DNA of 64,000 nt from positions 1-64,000 of the forward strand of contig JAEETJ010000003.1 of the NCBI GenBank assembly GCA_016290295.1, written 5' to 3'. Shown here piece by piece: positions 1 to 10,089 of the stretch. How positions within the stretch are numbered: the first letter of the stretch is position 1; the number at the start of each line of letters is the position of its first letter. The notes below the pieces were generated by a model. The model ran no database searches, had not been told where the DNA came from, and saw nothing but the letters and a program-made list of their open reading frames with translations. Position numbers and translations under genes: made by a program. The DNA comes from Bacteroidales bacterium (lineage in GTDB: Bacteria > Bacteroidota > Bacteroidia > Bacteroidales > WCHB1-69).

Positions 1-3000
1 GCCGTGTTGAAGGCCAGAACGGTGGCGGTTATGTGATCAGTGTGACAGCCGATGCGGCAGCCAACCCGAACTACACAGTGACAGTAGACACAGGTCTGTT
101 CAGGATCACGCCTGCCGCTATCACGATCAAGGCAGACGGCAAGAGTAAGACCTATGACAATGACGCTACCACTGATCCGGCTCTGACAGCGACGGTAACT
201 GGCGTTCCGACAGGCGGATCTGACCCGGTATACAGCCTGAGCCGTATAGCTGGTCAGAACGTCGGTGACTATATCATTAGTGTGACTGCAGAGGCAACAG
301 CCAACCCGAACTATACGATAACGACTGACACAGGCAAGTTCGTCATCAACAAAGCTAACCTCTCCATCGTAATCAATACCAATAAGTTCTATGATGGAAC
401 AGAATTGGTGACGGCTTACGATTCTACGGGTGTTTCTATCAGCGGTAATGCTACTGGAGAAGTGCTTACTGCCGGTAAGGTGAAAACCAACAGTGCTGCT
501 GTGGGTACTTATTCATACGAAGACAATACCGTGACTATTACTGAACCGTTCAACATTACCAACGGTATCTCTAACTATAATGTGTCTTACACTATCGTTA
601 TGAAGATCAGCAATGCCAGCACGATGGAACTGTTCTGCCCGATAGCTTTGTCTGACACTGAAAAGGTATATGACGGTACAGCAATCAGCTATACTGTAAC
701 CGCCAGAGTGGCAACCTCCGACGTGGTGAAGGTTGAGTATAGTATCGACAACGCTAACTGGAGTTCAACAGAGATTCCATCCATTACAAATGTTGGTACA
801 CAACTCGTCTATGCAAGAGCTTCCGCTCAAAACTATGACACTGCAAGCTGCCAATATACCTTGAAGGTGACACCGCGCCCGATTACCATCACGGCTGGTA
901 GCGACAGCAAGATGTATGACGGCACAGCTCTGACAAAAGATGCTTATACGATAACTTCTGGCACTATCGCCTCTACAGATGTACTGGATGCAGTGACAGT
1001 GACAGGTTCGCGTACCTATAAGGGTGTTAGCAACAATGTACCAAGTGATGCTGTTATATACATGAATGGCACCTCTACTGATGTGACATCCAACTATGAT
1101 ATCACATACACGAACGGTACTTTGACTATCGAAGCCAACAATAAGCCAATTGTGGTGACATCAGCTACTAATCATTGGACTTATGACGGTAACAATCATA
1201 AGGATGAAACCTATACGTTAACCTATGATGGCACTGCCGTTACTCCAGATGCTACCGGCAAAGTCTTCACCTTGCCTACTGGCGACAAAGTGACTGTTAC
1301 CCCAACGGCTGTCGGTGTGACTAACGTGGCTGACAATGTTGCTAATAACAACACCTTCACTTGCGTCTTGTCAGGTGACACCAACTACACGGCTGCCCCG
1401 ACTACTACATTTGGTACACTGAGTATCGATAAGCTTGACATTACAGTGGCTGTTGTCGATACAACTGTGGACTATAACGGTACAGAACAGTATGGTAAAA
1501 CCAACTACACATTCAGCAACCTGCTGAGTGGTCATACGGCTAACATCTCCTATACACCATCATCTGGTACTAATGCTTCTTCTACACCATACAACAACGG
1601 TTCGTACGACCTCACCTCACTCATGGTGAAGGATGCTACTGATAATGATGTGACAGGTAACTACAATCTTGCTACAACAGCAGCAACTGCCGGTAAGTTG
1701 ACCATCAATCCTATCACGGCCGTAGTGACTGTTACTGGTCATACCGACACCACGGATTACGATGGTACAGAACATATTGTAAGCGGTTATGATCTTGCGT
1801 TCAGCACGTCATTGTACACTGCTGCTGACTTCACCTTCACACCTGCTGCCGATGCTACGTTAGTTAGCGGTGTTATTGCTGCAAAACGTACAGATGTAGG
1901 TACTACTTACATGGGCTTGAAGGGTACTGCCGCTGGTGCTGAAAATCAGTTTGCCAACATCAATACCAACTTCTCAACAGTAACCTTCAACGTGACCGAT
2001 GGTAACCAGACCATTAAACCTATTAATGTGACAGTGACTATCGTGGGTGCGGTTGATACAGCAGATTACGATGGACAGCCGCATACGGTGACAGGTTATA
2101 CCGCTACGGCAAATACTCCTTTGTATGATGTGAATAATGACTTTACATATACTGCTCCTGATGGTGCTACATTGGTGAGTGGCGTGATTGCGGCTACTCG
2201 TCAGGATGCAGGTACTACTTATATGGGTCTTGCTCCGGCACAGTTCTTCAATATAAATCCGAACTTTGCTACAGTGACCTTCAACGTGACCGATGGTCAT
2301 CAGACAATCGAACCGATTAATGTGACAGTGAACATTGTAGGTAAGACCGATACGAAACCTTACGATGGAATTGCCCATACCGTGACTGGCTTTACCGCTA
2401 CCGCTTCCACAACGCTTTATAAGGTGGGCGAAAGTGACAGAGACTTCAACTTTACTGGCTCGGCTTCCGCTACCCGTACTAACGTGGTAGAAGGTACTGA
2501 TACTGACGGTCAGACCGACATGGGTCTTGCTGAAAGTCAGTTCGCCAATGTTAACCCGAACTTTGATACGGTGAAATTCGTGGTGACCGATGGTTGGCAG
2601 AAGATTGAACCTATTAATGTAACAGTTAATATTATCGGTCATAATAACACTGCGGATTATGACGGCGATGAACATAGTGTGAGCGGCTTCGACACCACAT
2701 ACAGCACATCGTTGTATAAGGGAACGGACTTCACATTCAGCGGTACAGCATACGCTGCACGTACTAACGTAGTGGAAGGTACTGATGTTGACGGTCAGAC
2801 CGACATGGGTCTCACCGCAAGTCAGTTCGCTAACATCAACCCGAACTTCGATACAGTGAAGTTCGTGGTGACCGATGGTTATCAGAAGATTAATCCTGTT
2901 AACGTTATCGTGACCATTGTGGGTACGAACAATACCGCTCAATACGATGGCAACGCGCATACCGTGACGGGATTTACAGCAACGGCAAACAACACATTGT

Positions 3001-6000
3001 ATGATGTGGCTCACGACTTCACGTTCAGCGGTCGCGATACAGCTACCCGTACTAATGTGGTTGAAGGCACTGATACTGATGGTAAGACCGATATGGGCCT
3101 TGCTCAGAGTCAGTTTACCAACACGAACCCGAACTTTGCTACGGTGACCTTCAATGTGACCGATGGTTATCAGAAGATCAATAAGATTAACGCTACGGTA
3201 ACCATTGTGGGTGCGAACAGCACCGATCCGTACGATGGCAACGCCCACACGGTAACAGGTTATACGGCTACATCCAGCACAGCTTTGTATAAGGTGACAG
3301 GTAGCGAAATCGACTTCAGCTTCAGTGGTCGCGATACAGCCACCCGTACCAATGTGGTGGAAGGCTCTGATAACGATGGCCAGACTGATATGGGCCTTGC
3401 CGCAAGTCAGTTTACCAACAACAACACGAACTTTGAGACAGTGACCTTCGAGGTAACCGACGGTTATCAGAAGATTACTCCAATCAATGTAACGGTTACC
3501 ATTACAGGTCATCATAGCTCTGTGACATTTGATGATGATGAACATAGTGTGAGCGGCTATGATGTGACTATCAGCAACCCGTTATACACCACTGCGGACT
3601 TCAGTTTCAGTGGCAGCGCTAATGACTCTACCGCCAAGAGAACAGAGGTGGGAACCACCTATATGAATCTCCTCAACACTCAGTTCGCCAATACGAACAC
3701 CAACTTTGCTACGGTGACCTTCAACGTGACCAAGGGTTATCAGGAAATCAACCCCATGGGTACAGTGGTGGTAACTATCAAAGGTCATCACAACACAACG
3801 GATTACGATGGCACAGAACACAGCGTTAGCGGCTATGATGTGACTATCAGCACTCCGCTGTACACTACTTCCGACTTTACCTTCAATGGTGTTGCCAATG
3901 ACACTATAGCTAAGGGAACTGATGCTGGTACCTATAACATGGGTCTCAATAGAACTCTGTTCACCAATACGAATATGAACTTCTCTAATGTGACCTTTGA
4001 TGTGACAGATGGTTATCAGCAGATTGACAAAATCAATGCTACGGTGACGATTGTCGGTCACAATAACACTGCAGATTACGATGGCGATGAACATAGTGTG
4101 AGCGGTTTCGATACCACCTACAGCACTTCGTTGTACAAGGGTACGGACTTCACTTTCAGTGGCACAGCATACGCTGCACGTACTAATGTAGTGGAAGGTA
4201 CAGATGAAGATGGACAGACTGATATGGGTCTTGCCGAAGGTCAGTTCGCCAACATCAACCCGAACTTTGAAACGGTGACCTTTAACGTGACTGACGGTTA
4301 TCAGAAGATTAATAAGATCAATGCTACCGTAACGGTTACCGGTCATCATAACACGACTCCATACGATGGCAATCCGCATACTGTGGCTGGTTTCGACACT
4401 ACTTTCAGCACCTCATTGTACAAGGGCTCGTATTTCACCTTCAGTGGTCGCGATACGGCTACCCGTACCAATGTAGTGGAAGGTTCCGATGTTGATGGCC
4501 GTACAGATATGGGTCTCGCCGAAGCTCAGTTCACCAATAACAATACGAACTTTGCAACGGTGACCTTCAATGTGACGGATGGTTATCAGGTTATTACGCC
4601 AATCAATGCTACCGTGACCATTACCGGTCATACCGATACGAAGGTTTACAACGGCACTGAGCAGCGTGTGACGGGTTATGAGGTGACTACAAGTGCACTC
4701 TATCATGCTGATGACTTCACCTTCTCAGGTGATTCTGTGGCTAAGAGAACAGATGTGGGAACCACGAACATGAATCTCGCTTACACTCAATTTGCCAACA
4801 CGAACACCAACTTCGCAACGGTGACCTTCACGGTTGCGGATGGTAGTCTGACGATTACACCGAGCAGCGATTTGACCATCACCTTGCCGAGTCAGCAGAC
4901 CAAGACCTATGATGGCAATCCGCTGAGTAGCGCATGCAGTGCTTCCGCAGCCTATGGTTCCGCTACTCCGACGATGACCTATAGCGTTGATGGTGGTAGC
5001 ACATTCACGGATACTATTCCTACTATTACGGACTTCGGTTCTGTGACAGTGATTGCCCGTGCAAGCTGTGCTAACTACAACAGCGTGGATTCTACTTTCA
5101 CCTTGAGTATCTCTAAACGTGATGTTACACTTAAGTCAGCTGACTTGACGAAGGCATACGATGGTACTCCGCTGGTGAACGGTACCACAGCATTGGCTCA
5201 GGAAGATGGCTTCGTAAGCGGTGAGGGAGCAACCTATAGCTTCACCAGCAGCCAGACATTGGTGGGTACTTCTCCCAACTCATTCATCTATACTTTGAAA
5301 CCAAATACGAAAGCTGCTAACTACAGTATTTCCGCAAGCTTTGGTACTTTGGAAGTAACCAACGATACCGCAGCAGTGGTGATCAACTCCAACACTCACA
5401 GCTGGACGTATGATGGTGAGGCACACACTTATCCAAGCTACACGGTGACTTACAAGAATATTCCAGTGGCTCATATTGCTGGTGATAGCACTATGTTCAG
5501 ACTGCCTACTGGTGATACCTTGAGTGTTACAGTCCCCGCTTCCATCATTGATTTCGGTTCTATGGAGAATACATATTCTTATGCTATTCAACATCAGGCA
5601 TTCTACACCAATGTGACAGCCAACAAGGGTACTATCAGTATTCAGAAACGTGAAATTACTCTTTCAGGTGAAATAGATACAGTGGTTTACAATGGCACTA
5701 CTCAAACCATTACTGGTATTACTGCCGACAATCTGGTCAGCGGACATACTTGGACAATTGGTTATGAGGCTGCTGGAGAGACTGTCGGAACATATCCGGG
5801 TGCCTTCTCAGGCATCAATAATATTATGAATGGCAGCAGTGATGTGACTGGCAATTACACCATCACATTGACTCCTGGCTGGTTGACAATTGAACCGGTT
5901 AATACTCTTGTGACGGTGACTATCACCGAACACACCGACACCGTGATGTATGATGGTCAGCCGCATACTGTGACGGGTTATGACTTTACTGCTTCTAATT

Positions 6001-8519
6001 CGTTATATACTGCTGATAATTACAGTTTCAGTGGTACTGCAGCTGATACTACGATGACGGCAACGAATGCGGGTACGCAGAACTCTACATTGACTCCTTC
6101 GATGTTCACCAATACTAACCCGAACTTCGCAAATGTAGAGTTTGTGATTGTTCCTACGGGTATGGTCATCACACAGAACAATAAGCCGATTGTTATCACT
6201 TCTGGTTCACAGGTGTTCGACTATGACGGCACTGCCCATAGCTTCCCGAGCTATACAGTAACCTACAACGGTACTAATGTGGATCGCTTGGCTACCGACA
6301 GCACTAAGTTTGAGCTGCCGACTGGCGATGTGTTAAGTGTCATTACCCCGGCTTCTATCACTTATTATTCAGAAAATGCTTCGAATAATAACACCTTCAG
6401 TTATACAATTGAAAATGGAACCAATTACGATGCTTCCGCAGTGAGCATGGTGAACGGTACAATTAGCATCAATGCTATGTCACATCCGATTGAGATTGCT
6501 TCTCTGGGTCAGACATGGACTTACGACGGTGATGCTCATAACTACAAGCATTATACTGTCAAGTTTGCTGATGCGTACATCACGGGCACTGGTTTGGTGA
6601 ACGATACCGTATTCGTACTGCCTACCGGTGATACCTTGACTATTACCAACGCGCCCAGCATCACCAATGTGGGCAAGGTGGCCAACACGTTTACCTACAC
6701 ACTGCAGCACGACATCCTGTATATCGGTACTCGCAACATGGTAATCGATACCCTGCGTGTCAACCCGTTGACTGGTGTTGTTGTGACCGTGAAAGAACAT
6801 GGTGGCGAAACCACTTACGACGGCTACGAACAGCGTGTACACGGCTATGACCTGGTATCTATCAGCAATAGCCTTTACACAGCCGCTGACTTCCACTACT
6901 CAGGCATTCCAGAGGATAGCATCGCCAGTGGAAGATATGTGAACACTTATCAGATGAATATCCAGCCTACAGACTTCACTAACGATAATCCTAACTTCGA
7001 GAATGTAAGCTTCATTGTTCAGGATAGTAGCTTGGTGATCAAACCAAATCCGAATGTGATTACCATTACGGCTGCAAGTGCTCAGAAACTCTTTGATGGA
7101 GATCCATTGGTTGACAGCAGCTATACTTACACACCTGCCGGAGTCATCGCTCAGGGTGATAGTCTAGTGGTAACCATTGTGGGTTCTATCACTAATGTGG
7201 GTCAGGCTGACAACGTGGTTACAGACTACAAGGTTTACCGCAACGAAAGCTTCAACAATAGCATGGTCCGTTCAGGTCTGAGCTTCGCTCCTGCCGGTTA
7301 TACCAAGGATGTGACCGATTGCTACACCTTCAATACCGAAATGGTGAAGGGTACGCTGACCGTTTACGAATCCTTGATGGTGACGGTTGACTCAATAAGC
7401 GAACCGTTCTGTCCTGGTCTTAGAGAGGGTGCTGTCAAACTTAGAGTAGAAGGTGGCGAGCCTGTATCTCCGAGGTACGAATATCAGATTATCGGTAATG
7501 CAACTCACAATTCATATATGGGTACTTCTGACAGTATCATCAGACTGTCGAATCTGGATCCTGACACATACAGTGTGCTTGTAACCGAGGCTCTTGGTTA
7601 TACTGCTACAATCACCTTCGAGATTAAGGAGCGTGAGACTATCACTGCAGCTAATACCATCTTTACCTGTCCTACCAACATCGACGATACCATTCGTCAT
7701 GGTGGCTGTGACCTGAAGATTATGAGCATTGGCGAACCTTCATTTATCACTTCTACAAGCATCCCGATGAGTGAGATCACCATCAGCAACAATGCTCCTG
7801 CCGACAGCATTTATCCTGTGGGTGAGACCGTGGTAAGATGGGTGGTCAAGAGCTTGTGTGGTGACAGTCTCTTCTGCGACCAGATTGTCAAGGTAAGCTT
7901 CCAGAAGTGTCCTGACGCTGTTGACTTTGAAGACACTATCTATCCGTCAGTCCGTTTGGGTAGCGGTTGCAAGTGCTGGACTACCAAGAACCTGAAGTCA
8001 ACGAAGTACAGCGATGGTCGTGCTATCGACAATGTGATGGATTACTACTCTCCTGAATATCCTAATACGACAGAGAATGTGAGCATCTTTGGACACCTGT
8101 ACAACTGGTACGCAGCTGCCGACACCGGAAGATATGGTTCTGTGGATTCCGTAGAAAGAGCTTACAATATGGGTCACCGCATCCAGGGTATCTGTCCTGC
8201 CGGCTGGTATCTGCCATCGGATGAGGAATACGATGAGTTGAATATCCACCCGACTACGGAATTGAGATCCACCAACTACTGGATTAATGGTGCTGACAAT
8301 ACCAATGCAACAGGCTTCAACTCACTGCCTGGTGGTATGTACAGCTGCGCTAACAACAGATACGAGAGCATTATGGGTAATGCTTACTATTGGACTTGTC
8401 ATCCGGTATATGACATTGCTACGGGTGCTATGATTGACTTTATCTGCGAAAAGATTGTCACTACACAATCTACTCGTTGCAGCGGCTACAGCATCAGATG
8501 TATCTACGATGAACACTAA
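1..8519 (+). CDS. Giant repetitive surface protein, 5'-truncated by window edge
   Basis: The frame is open from the first bases of the window, so the true start lies upstream; at least 2,838 residues are visible. Most of it is MBG-type Ig-like beta-sandwich repeats (YDG-containing units; the ~105-residue class recurs between about 1730 and 4860 with signatures such as TVTGY or SVSGF, TNVVEGTD and DGQTDMGL). Near the C-terminus come a SprB-like segment (about 7370-7640), a HYR-like segment (7650-7910) and a Fib_succ_major domain (7920-8516; motifs CWTTKNLK, LYNWYAA, ICPAGWYLPS). Such proteins are secreted adhesin-like stalks in Bacteroidetes. No T9SS C-terminal sorting domain follows the Fib_succ domain, so the anchoring route is unclear. 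The signal peptide would be outside the window. A terminator follows 40 bases downstream. The adhesin role is inferred from architecture only. Confidence 0.85.
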   Translation, partial: RVEGQNGGGYVISVTADAAANPNYTVTVDTGLFRITPAAITIKADGKSKTYDNDATTDPALTATVTGVPTGGSDPVYSLSRIAGQNVGDYIISVTAEATANPNYTITTDTGKFVINKANLSIVINTNKFYDGTELVTAYDSTGVSISGNATGEVLTAGKVKTNSAAVGTYSYEDNTVTITEPFNITNGISNYNVSYTIVMKISNASTMELFCPIALSDTEKVYDGTAISYTVTARVATSDVVKVEYSIDNANWSSTEIPSITNVGTQLVYARASAQNYDTASCQYTLKVTPRPITITAGSDSKMYDGTALTKDAYTITSGTIASTDVLDAVTVTGSRTYKGVSNNVPSDAVIYMNGTSTDVTSNYDITYTNGTLTIEANNKPIVVTSATNHWTYDGNNHKDETYTLTYDGTAVTPDATGKVFTLPTGDKVTVTPTAVGVTNVADNVANNNTFTCVLSGDTNYTAAPTTTFGTLSIDKLDITVAVVDTTVDYNGTEQYGKTNYTFSNLLSGHTANISYTPSSGTNASSTPYNNGSYDLTSLMVKDATDNDVTGNYNLATTAATAGKLTINPITAVVTVTGHTDTTDYDGTEHIVSGYDLAFSTSLYTAADFTFTPAADATLVSGVIAAKRTDVGTTYMGLKGTAAGAENQFANINTNFSTVTFNVTDGNQTIKPINVTVTIVGAVDTADYDGQPHTVTGYTATANTPLYDVNNDFTYTAPDGATLVSGVIAATRQDAGTTYMGLAPAQFFNINPNFATVTFNVTDGHQTIEPINVTVNIVGKTDTKPYDGIAHTVTGFTATASTTLYKVGESDRDFNFTGSASATRTNVVEGTDTDGQTDMGLAESQFANVNPNFDTVKFVVTDGWQKIEPINVTVNIIGHNNTADYDGDEHSVSGFDTTYSTSLYKGTDFTFSGTAYAARTNVVEGTDVDGQTDMGLTASQFANINPNFDTVKFVVTDGYQKINPVNVIVTIVGTNNTAQYDGNAHTVTGFTATANNTLYDVAHDFTFSGRDTATRTNVVEGTDTDGKTDMGLAQSQFTNTNPNFATVTFNVTDGYQKINKINATVTIVGANSTDPYDGNAHTVTGYTATSSTALYKVTGSEIDFSFSGRDTATRTNVVEGSDNDGQTDMGLAASQFTNNNTNFETVTFEVTDGYQKITPINVTVTITGHHSSVTFDDDEHSVSGYDVTISNPLYTTADFSFSGSANDSTAKRTEVGTTYMNLLNTQFANTNTNFATVTFNVTKGYQEINPMGTVVVTIKGHHNTTDYDGTEHSVSGYDVTISTPLYTTSDFTFNGVANDTIAKGTDAGTYNMGLNRTLFTNTNMNFSNVTFDVTDGYQQIDKINATVTIVGHNNTADYDGDEHSVSGFDTTYSTSLYKGTDFTFSGTAYAARTNVVEGTDEDGQTDMGLAEGQFANINPNFETVTFNVTDGYQKINKINATVTVTGHHNTTPYDGNPHTVAGFDTTFSTSLYKGSYFTFSGRDTATRTNVVEGSDVDGRTDMGLAEAQFTNNNTNFATVTFNVTDGYQVITPINATVTITGHTDTKVYNGTEQRVTGYEVTTSALYHADDFTFSGDSVAKRTDVGTTNMNLAYTQFANTNTNFATVTFTVADGSLTITPSSDLTITLPSQQTKTYDGNPLSSACSASAAYGSATPTMTYSVDGGSTFTDTIPTITDFGSVTVIARASCANYNSVDSTFTLSISKRDVTLKSADLTKAYDGTPLVNGTTALAQEDGFVSGEGATYSFTSSQTLVGTSPNSFIYTLKPNTKAANYSISASFGTLEVTNDTAAVVINSNTHSWTYDGEAHTYPSYTVTYKNIPVAHIAGDSTMFRLPTGDTLSVTVPASIIDFGSMENTYSYAIQHQAFYTNVTANKGTISIQKREITLSGEIDTVVYNGTTQTITGITADNLVSGHTWTIGYEAAGETVGTYPGAFSGINNIMNGSSDVTGNYTITLTPGWLTIEPVNTLVTVTITEHTDTVMYDGQPHTVTGYDFTASNSLYTADNYSFSGTAADTTMTATNAGTQNSTLTPSMFTNTNPNFANVEFVIVPTGMVITQNNKPIVITSGSQVFDYDGTAHSFPSYTVTYNGTNVDRLATDSTKFELPTGDVLSVITPASITYYSENASNNNTFSYTIENGTNYDASAVSMVNGTISINAMSHPIEIASLGQTWTYDGDAHNYKHYTVKFADAYITGTGLVNDTVFVLPTGDTLTITNAPSITNVGKVANTFTYTLQHDILYIGTRNMVIDTLRVNPLTGVVVTVKEHGGETTYDGYEQRVHGYDLVSISNSLYTAADFHYSGIPEDSIASGRYVNTYQMNIQPTDFTNDNPNFENVSFIVQDSSLVIKPNPNVITITAASAQKLFDGDPLVDSSYTYTPAGVIAQGDSLVVTIVGSITNVGQADNVVTDYKVYRNESFNNSMVRSGLSFAPAGYTKDVTDCYTFNTEMVKGTLTVYESLMVTVDSISEPFCPGLREGAVKLRVEGGEPVSPRYEYQIIGNATHNSYMGTSDSIIRLSNLDPDTYSVLVTEALGYTATITFEIKERETITAANTIFTCPTNIDDTIRHGGCDLKIMSIGEPSFITSTSIPMSEITISNNAPADSIYPVGETVVRWVVKSLCGDSLFCDQIVKVSFQKCPDAVDFEDTIYPSVRLGSGCKCWTTKNLKSTKYSDGRAIDNVMDYYSPEYPNTTENVSIFGHLYNWYAAADTGRYGSVDSVERAYNMGHRIQGICPAGWYLPSDEEYDELNIHPTTELRSTNYWINGADNTNATGFNSLPGGMYSCANNRYESIMGNAYYWTCHPVYDIATGAMIDFICEKIVTTQSTRCSGYSIRCIYDEH

Positions 8520-8556
8520 TCAATTAGCAAATTAGTTAATTGGTTAATTAGCAAAT

Positions 8557-8590
8557 GAAAAACGGAATGGCTTGCCATTCCGTTTTTTTT
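8557..8590 (+). terminator. Rho-independent terminator after the giant surface protein
   Basis: An inverted repeat ACGGAATGG / CCATTCCGT with loop CTTG is followed by a run of eight or more T. It lies about 40 bases after the stop codon at 8519. The A-run before the stem makes it look bidirectional, so it could also end minus-strand transcription from the peptidase gene. Confidence 0.85.
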
Positions 8591-8766
8591 AATTCACAAT
8601 TCACAATTCACAATTCACAATGCACAATCCAACAATAACCCTTCTAACCCTCCTAACCCTTCCATCCTATAATCCATCCCTCCATCCTGTAATCCTGTAA
8701 TCCTGTAATCCAAAATCAACTATCAATTATCAATTATTAATTGTCAACTGTCAACTGTCAACTGTC
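8591..8766. repeat. Heptamer/octamer short tandem repeats (STRR-like)
   Basis: The gap between the convergent genes is almost wholly short tandem repeats: aattcac units (7 bp), tgtaatcc units (8 bp), then gtcaact units (7 bp). The same words recur at many other places in this window, including inside coding regions. No open frame or promoter is visible here. Confidence 0.8.
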
Positions 8767-10077
8767 TTACTCTTCCTTCTCAATTAAGATTCTGAACAGA
8801 TTGAAGATGTTGTCGAACATCGTCAGCGAGCAGTTTTCGTTGGTGTCGCTGGGGTCGTGATAAGCGCCGGTTTTGCCGCCCATAGTATACATGAAAATGG
8901 CGGGAACCTTGTGTTGCGTGAAGAAATAATGGTCGCTGTTGGCGGCATTGCTGCGTTGGGCAATCTTGGGTAATAATTGCTCGCCTTCGTTGATTTCCAT
9001 CAGGCGTTTATATAATTCCAAGCCTTTGCCTTCGGTGCTGTTCACCAACATGATTCCGTCATCACCACCGCCCAAAAGGTCATAGTTGATGACATATTTG
9101 ATGTTCTCCAAAGGAATCAATGGATTATCACAGAAATGTTTGGAACCCAAAAGTCCGCTTTCCTCACCGGCGAAAAACAGGAATGCAATGGAGTATTTGC
9201 AGGGATGCTCACTGAAGTACTGGGCCATGTTGAGCACAAAGGCACAACCGCTGGCATTGTCATGTGCACCAGGGAAATATACTTCTTCGCCCATAGCTCC
9301 CAAATGGTCGTAATGACAGGTGAGCACGATGTATTGCTCGGGATGCTCCGTGCCGGGAATCATACCGCAAACATTATAGTGGGTATATTTTGTCAGCTCG
9401 TTGGTATAGTAAAATTCAACATTTCTGTCATTGTCGCTGATTTTATCAGCTTTCATATAGATATAGGCCAGTTGCCGTTTGTAATGGGTCTCCGACAGTC
9501 CCCATGCCGGCATCTTGTCCACTCCTTCTATAAAGCCAGCCGTCTTAAAAGGGAAAAAGAATTTAATCAGTCCAAGAGCTTCCTTGTATTTTTCCTCGTC
9601 TTTTTTCTTCTTGAACTTGACCTTGGTGTTGTCTAAATAAATCAGGCTGTGAGACATCACATCCGCATATTTCTTGTTGATAGCTGCGATTTTTTTATGG
9701 TTGATGAGATCTCCGGGACTGATACGTATCAGGTTGTATTTGTCATTGAGCGACATTGAGAAGGGCATGATGCGGAAATCCTCCCCGGCAATCAAAGGCT
9801 TCCCTCCGACTTTGCCAATGACATCCCCTTCCATGGCAAAAGCCGCTTGGTCATATTTCTGGATAAAGTCTTTTCCCAAGGGCTCTACTCCATGCTCTGT
9901 AAGCTGTTGTATGATGTATTTTGCGGCGTTATGTTCACCGTTGTAGGCGACTCCTCTGCCATGTAGTTCTTTGGAACTTAAATATTTAATATGCTCCCTG
10001 GCGACAGTGCTGTCCTGTGCCTGAACGATAAGGCATAAACCACCTGCACAGAGGATGGTCAAAAAAAGTTTTCTCAT
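8767..10077 (-). CDS. M28 family metallopeptidase (secreted)
   Basis: A 436-residue zinc aminopeptidase-like protein. Residues 1-20 form a signal peptide (MRKLFLTILCAGG...VQA). The M28 zinc-ligand motifs appear in order: CHYDHLGA (His, about residue 255), GAHDNASG (Asp), AGEESGLLG (Glu-Glu), INYDLLGGG (Asp) and YHDPSDT (His). It therefore probably acts in the periplasm or outside the cell, releasing N-terminal amino acids or dipeptides. It lies 12 bases downstream of the BatB-BatC fusion gene and is likely co-transcribed with it. This is the place where batD is usually found. The ATG at 10077 is the only start that keeps the signal peptide. The specific substrate cannot be told. Confidence 0.9.
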   Translation of the reverse strand: MRKLFLTILCAGGLCLIVQAQDSTVAREHIKYLSSKELHGRGVAYNGEHNAAKYIIQQLTEHGVEPLGKDFIQKYDQAAFAMEGDVIGKVGGKPLIAGEDFRIMPFSMSLNDKYNLIRISPGDLINHKKIAAINKKYADVMSHSLIYLDNTKVKFKKKKDEEKYKEALGLIKFFFPFKTAGFIEGVDKMPAWGLSETHYKRQLAYIYMKADKISDNDRNVEFYYTNELTKYTHYNVCGMIPGTEHPEQYIVLTCHYDHLGAMGEEVYFPGAHDNASGCAFVLNMAQYFSEHPCKYSIAFLFFAGEESGLLGSKHFCDNPLIPLENIKYVINYDLLGGGDDGIMLVNSTEGKGLELYKRLMEINEGEQLLPKIAQRSNAANSDHYFFTQHKVPAIFMYTMGGKTGAYHDPSDTNENCSLTMFDNIFNLFRILIEKEE

Positions 10078-10089
10078 AAGTTTATATTT

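Noticed and set aside
1974..3545. 523-residue minus-strand open frame (with others up to 4706)
   Set aside because: Antisense to the MBG repeats of the giant gene; His/Ile/Gly-rich composition and the repeat period match the sense gene, with no promoter or family resemblance.
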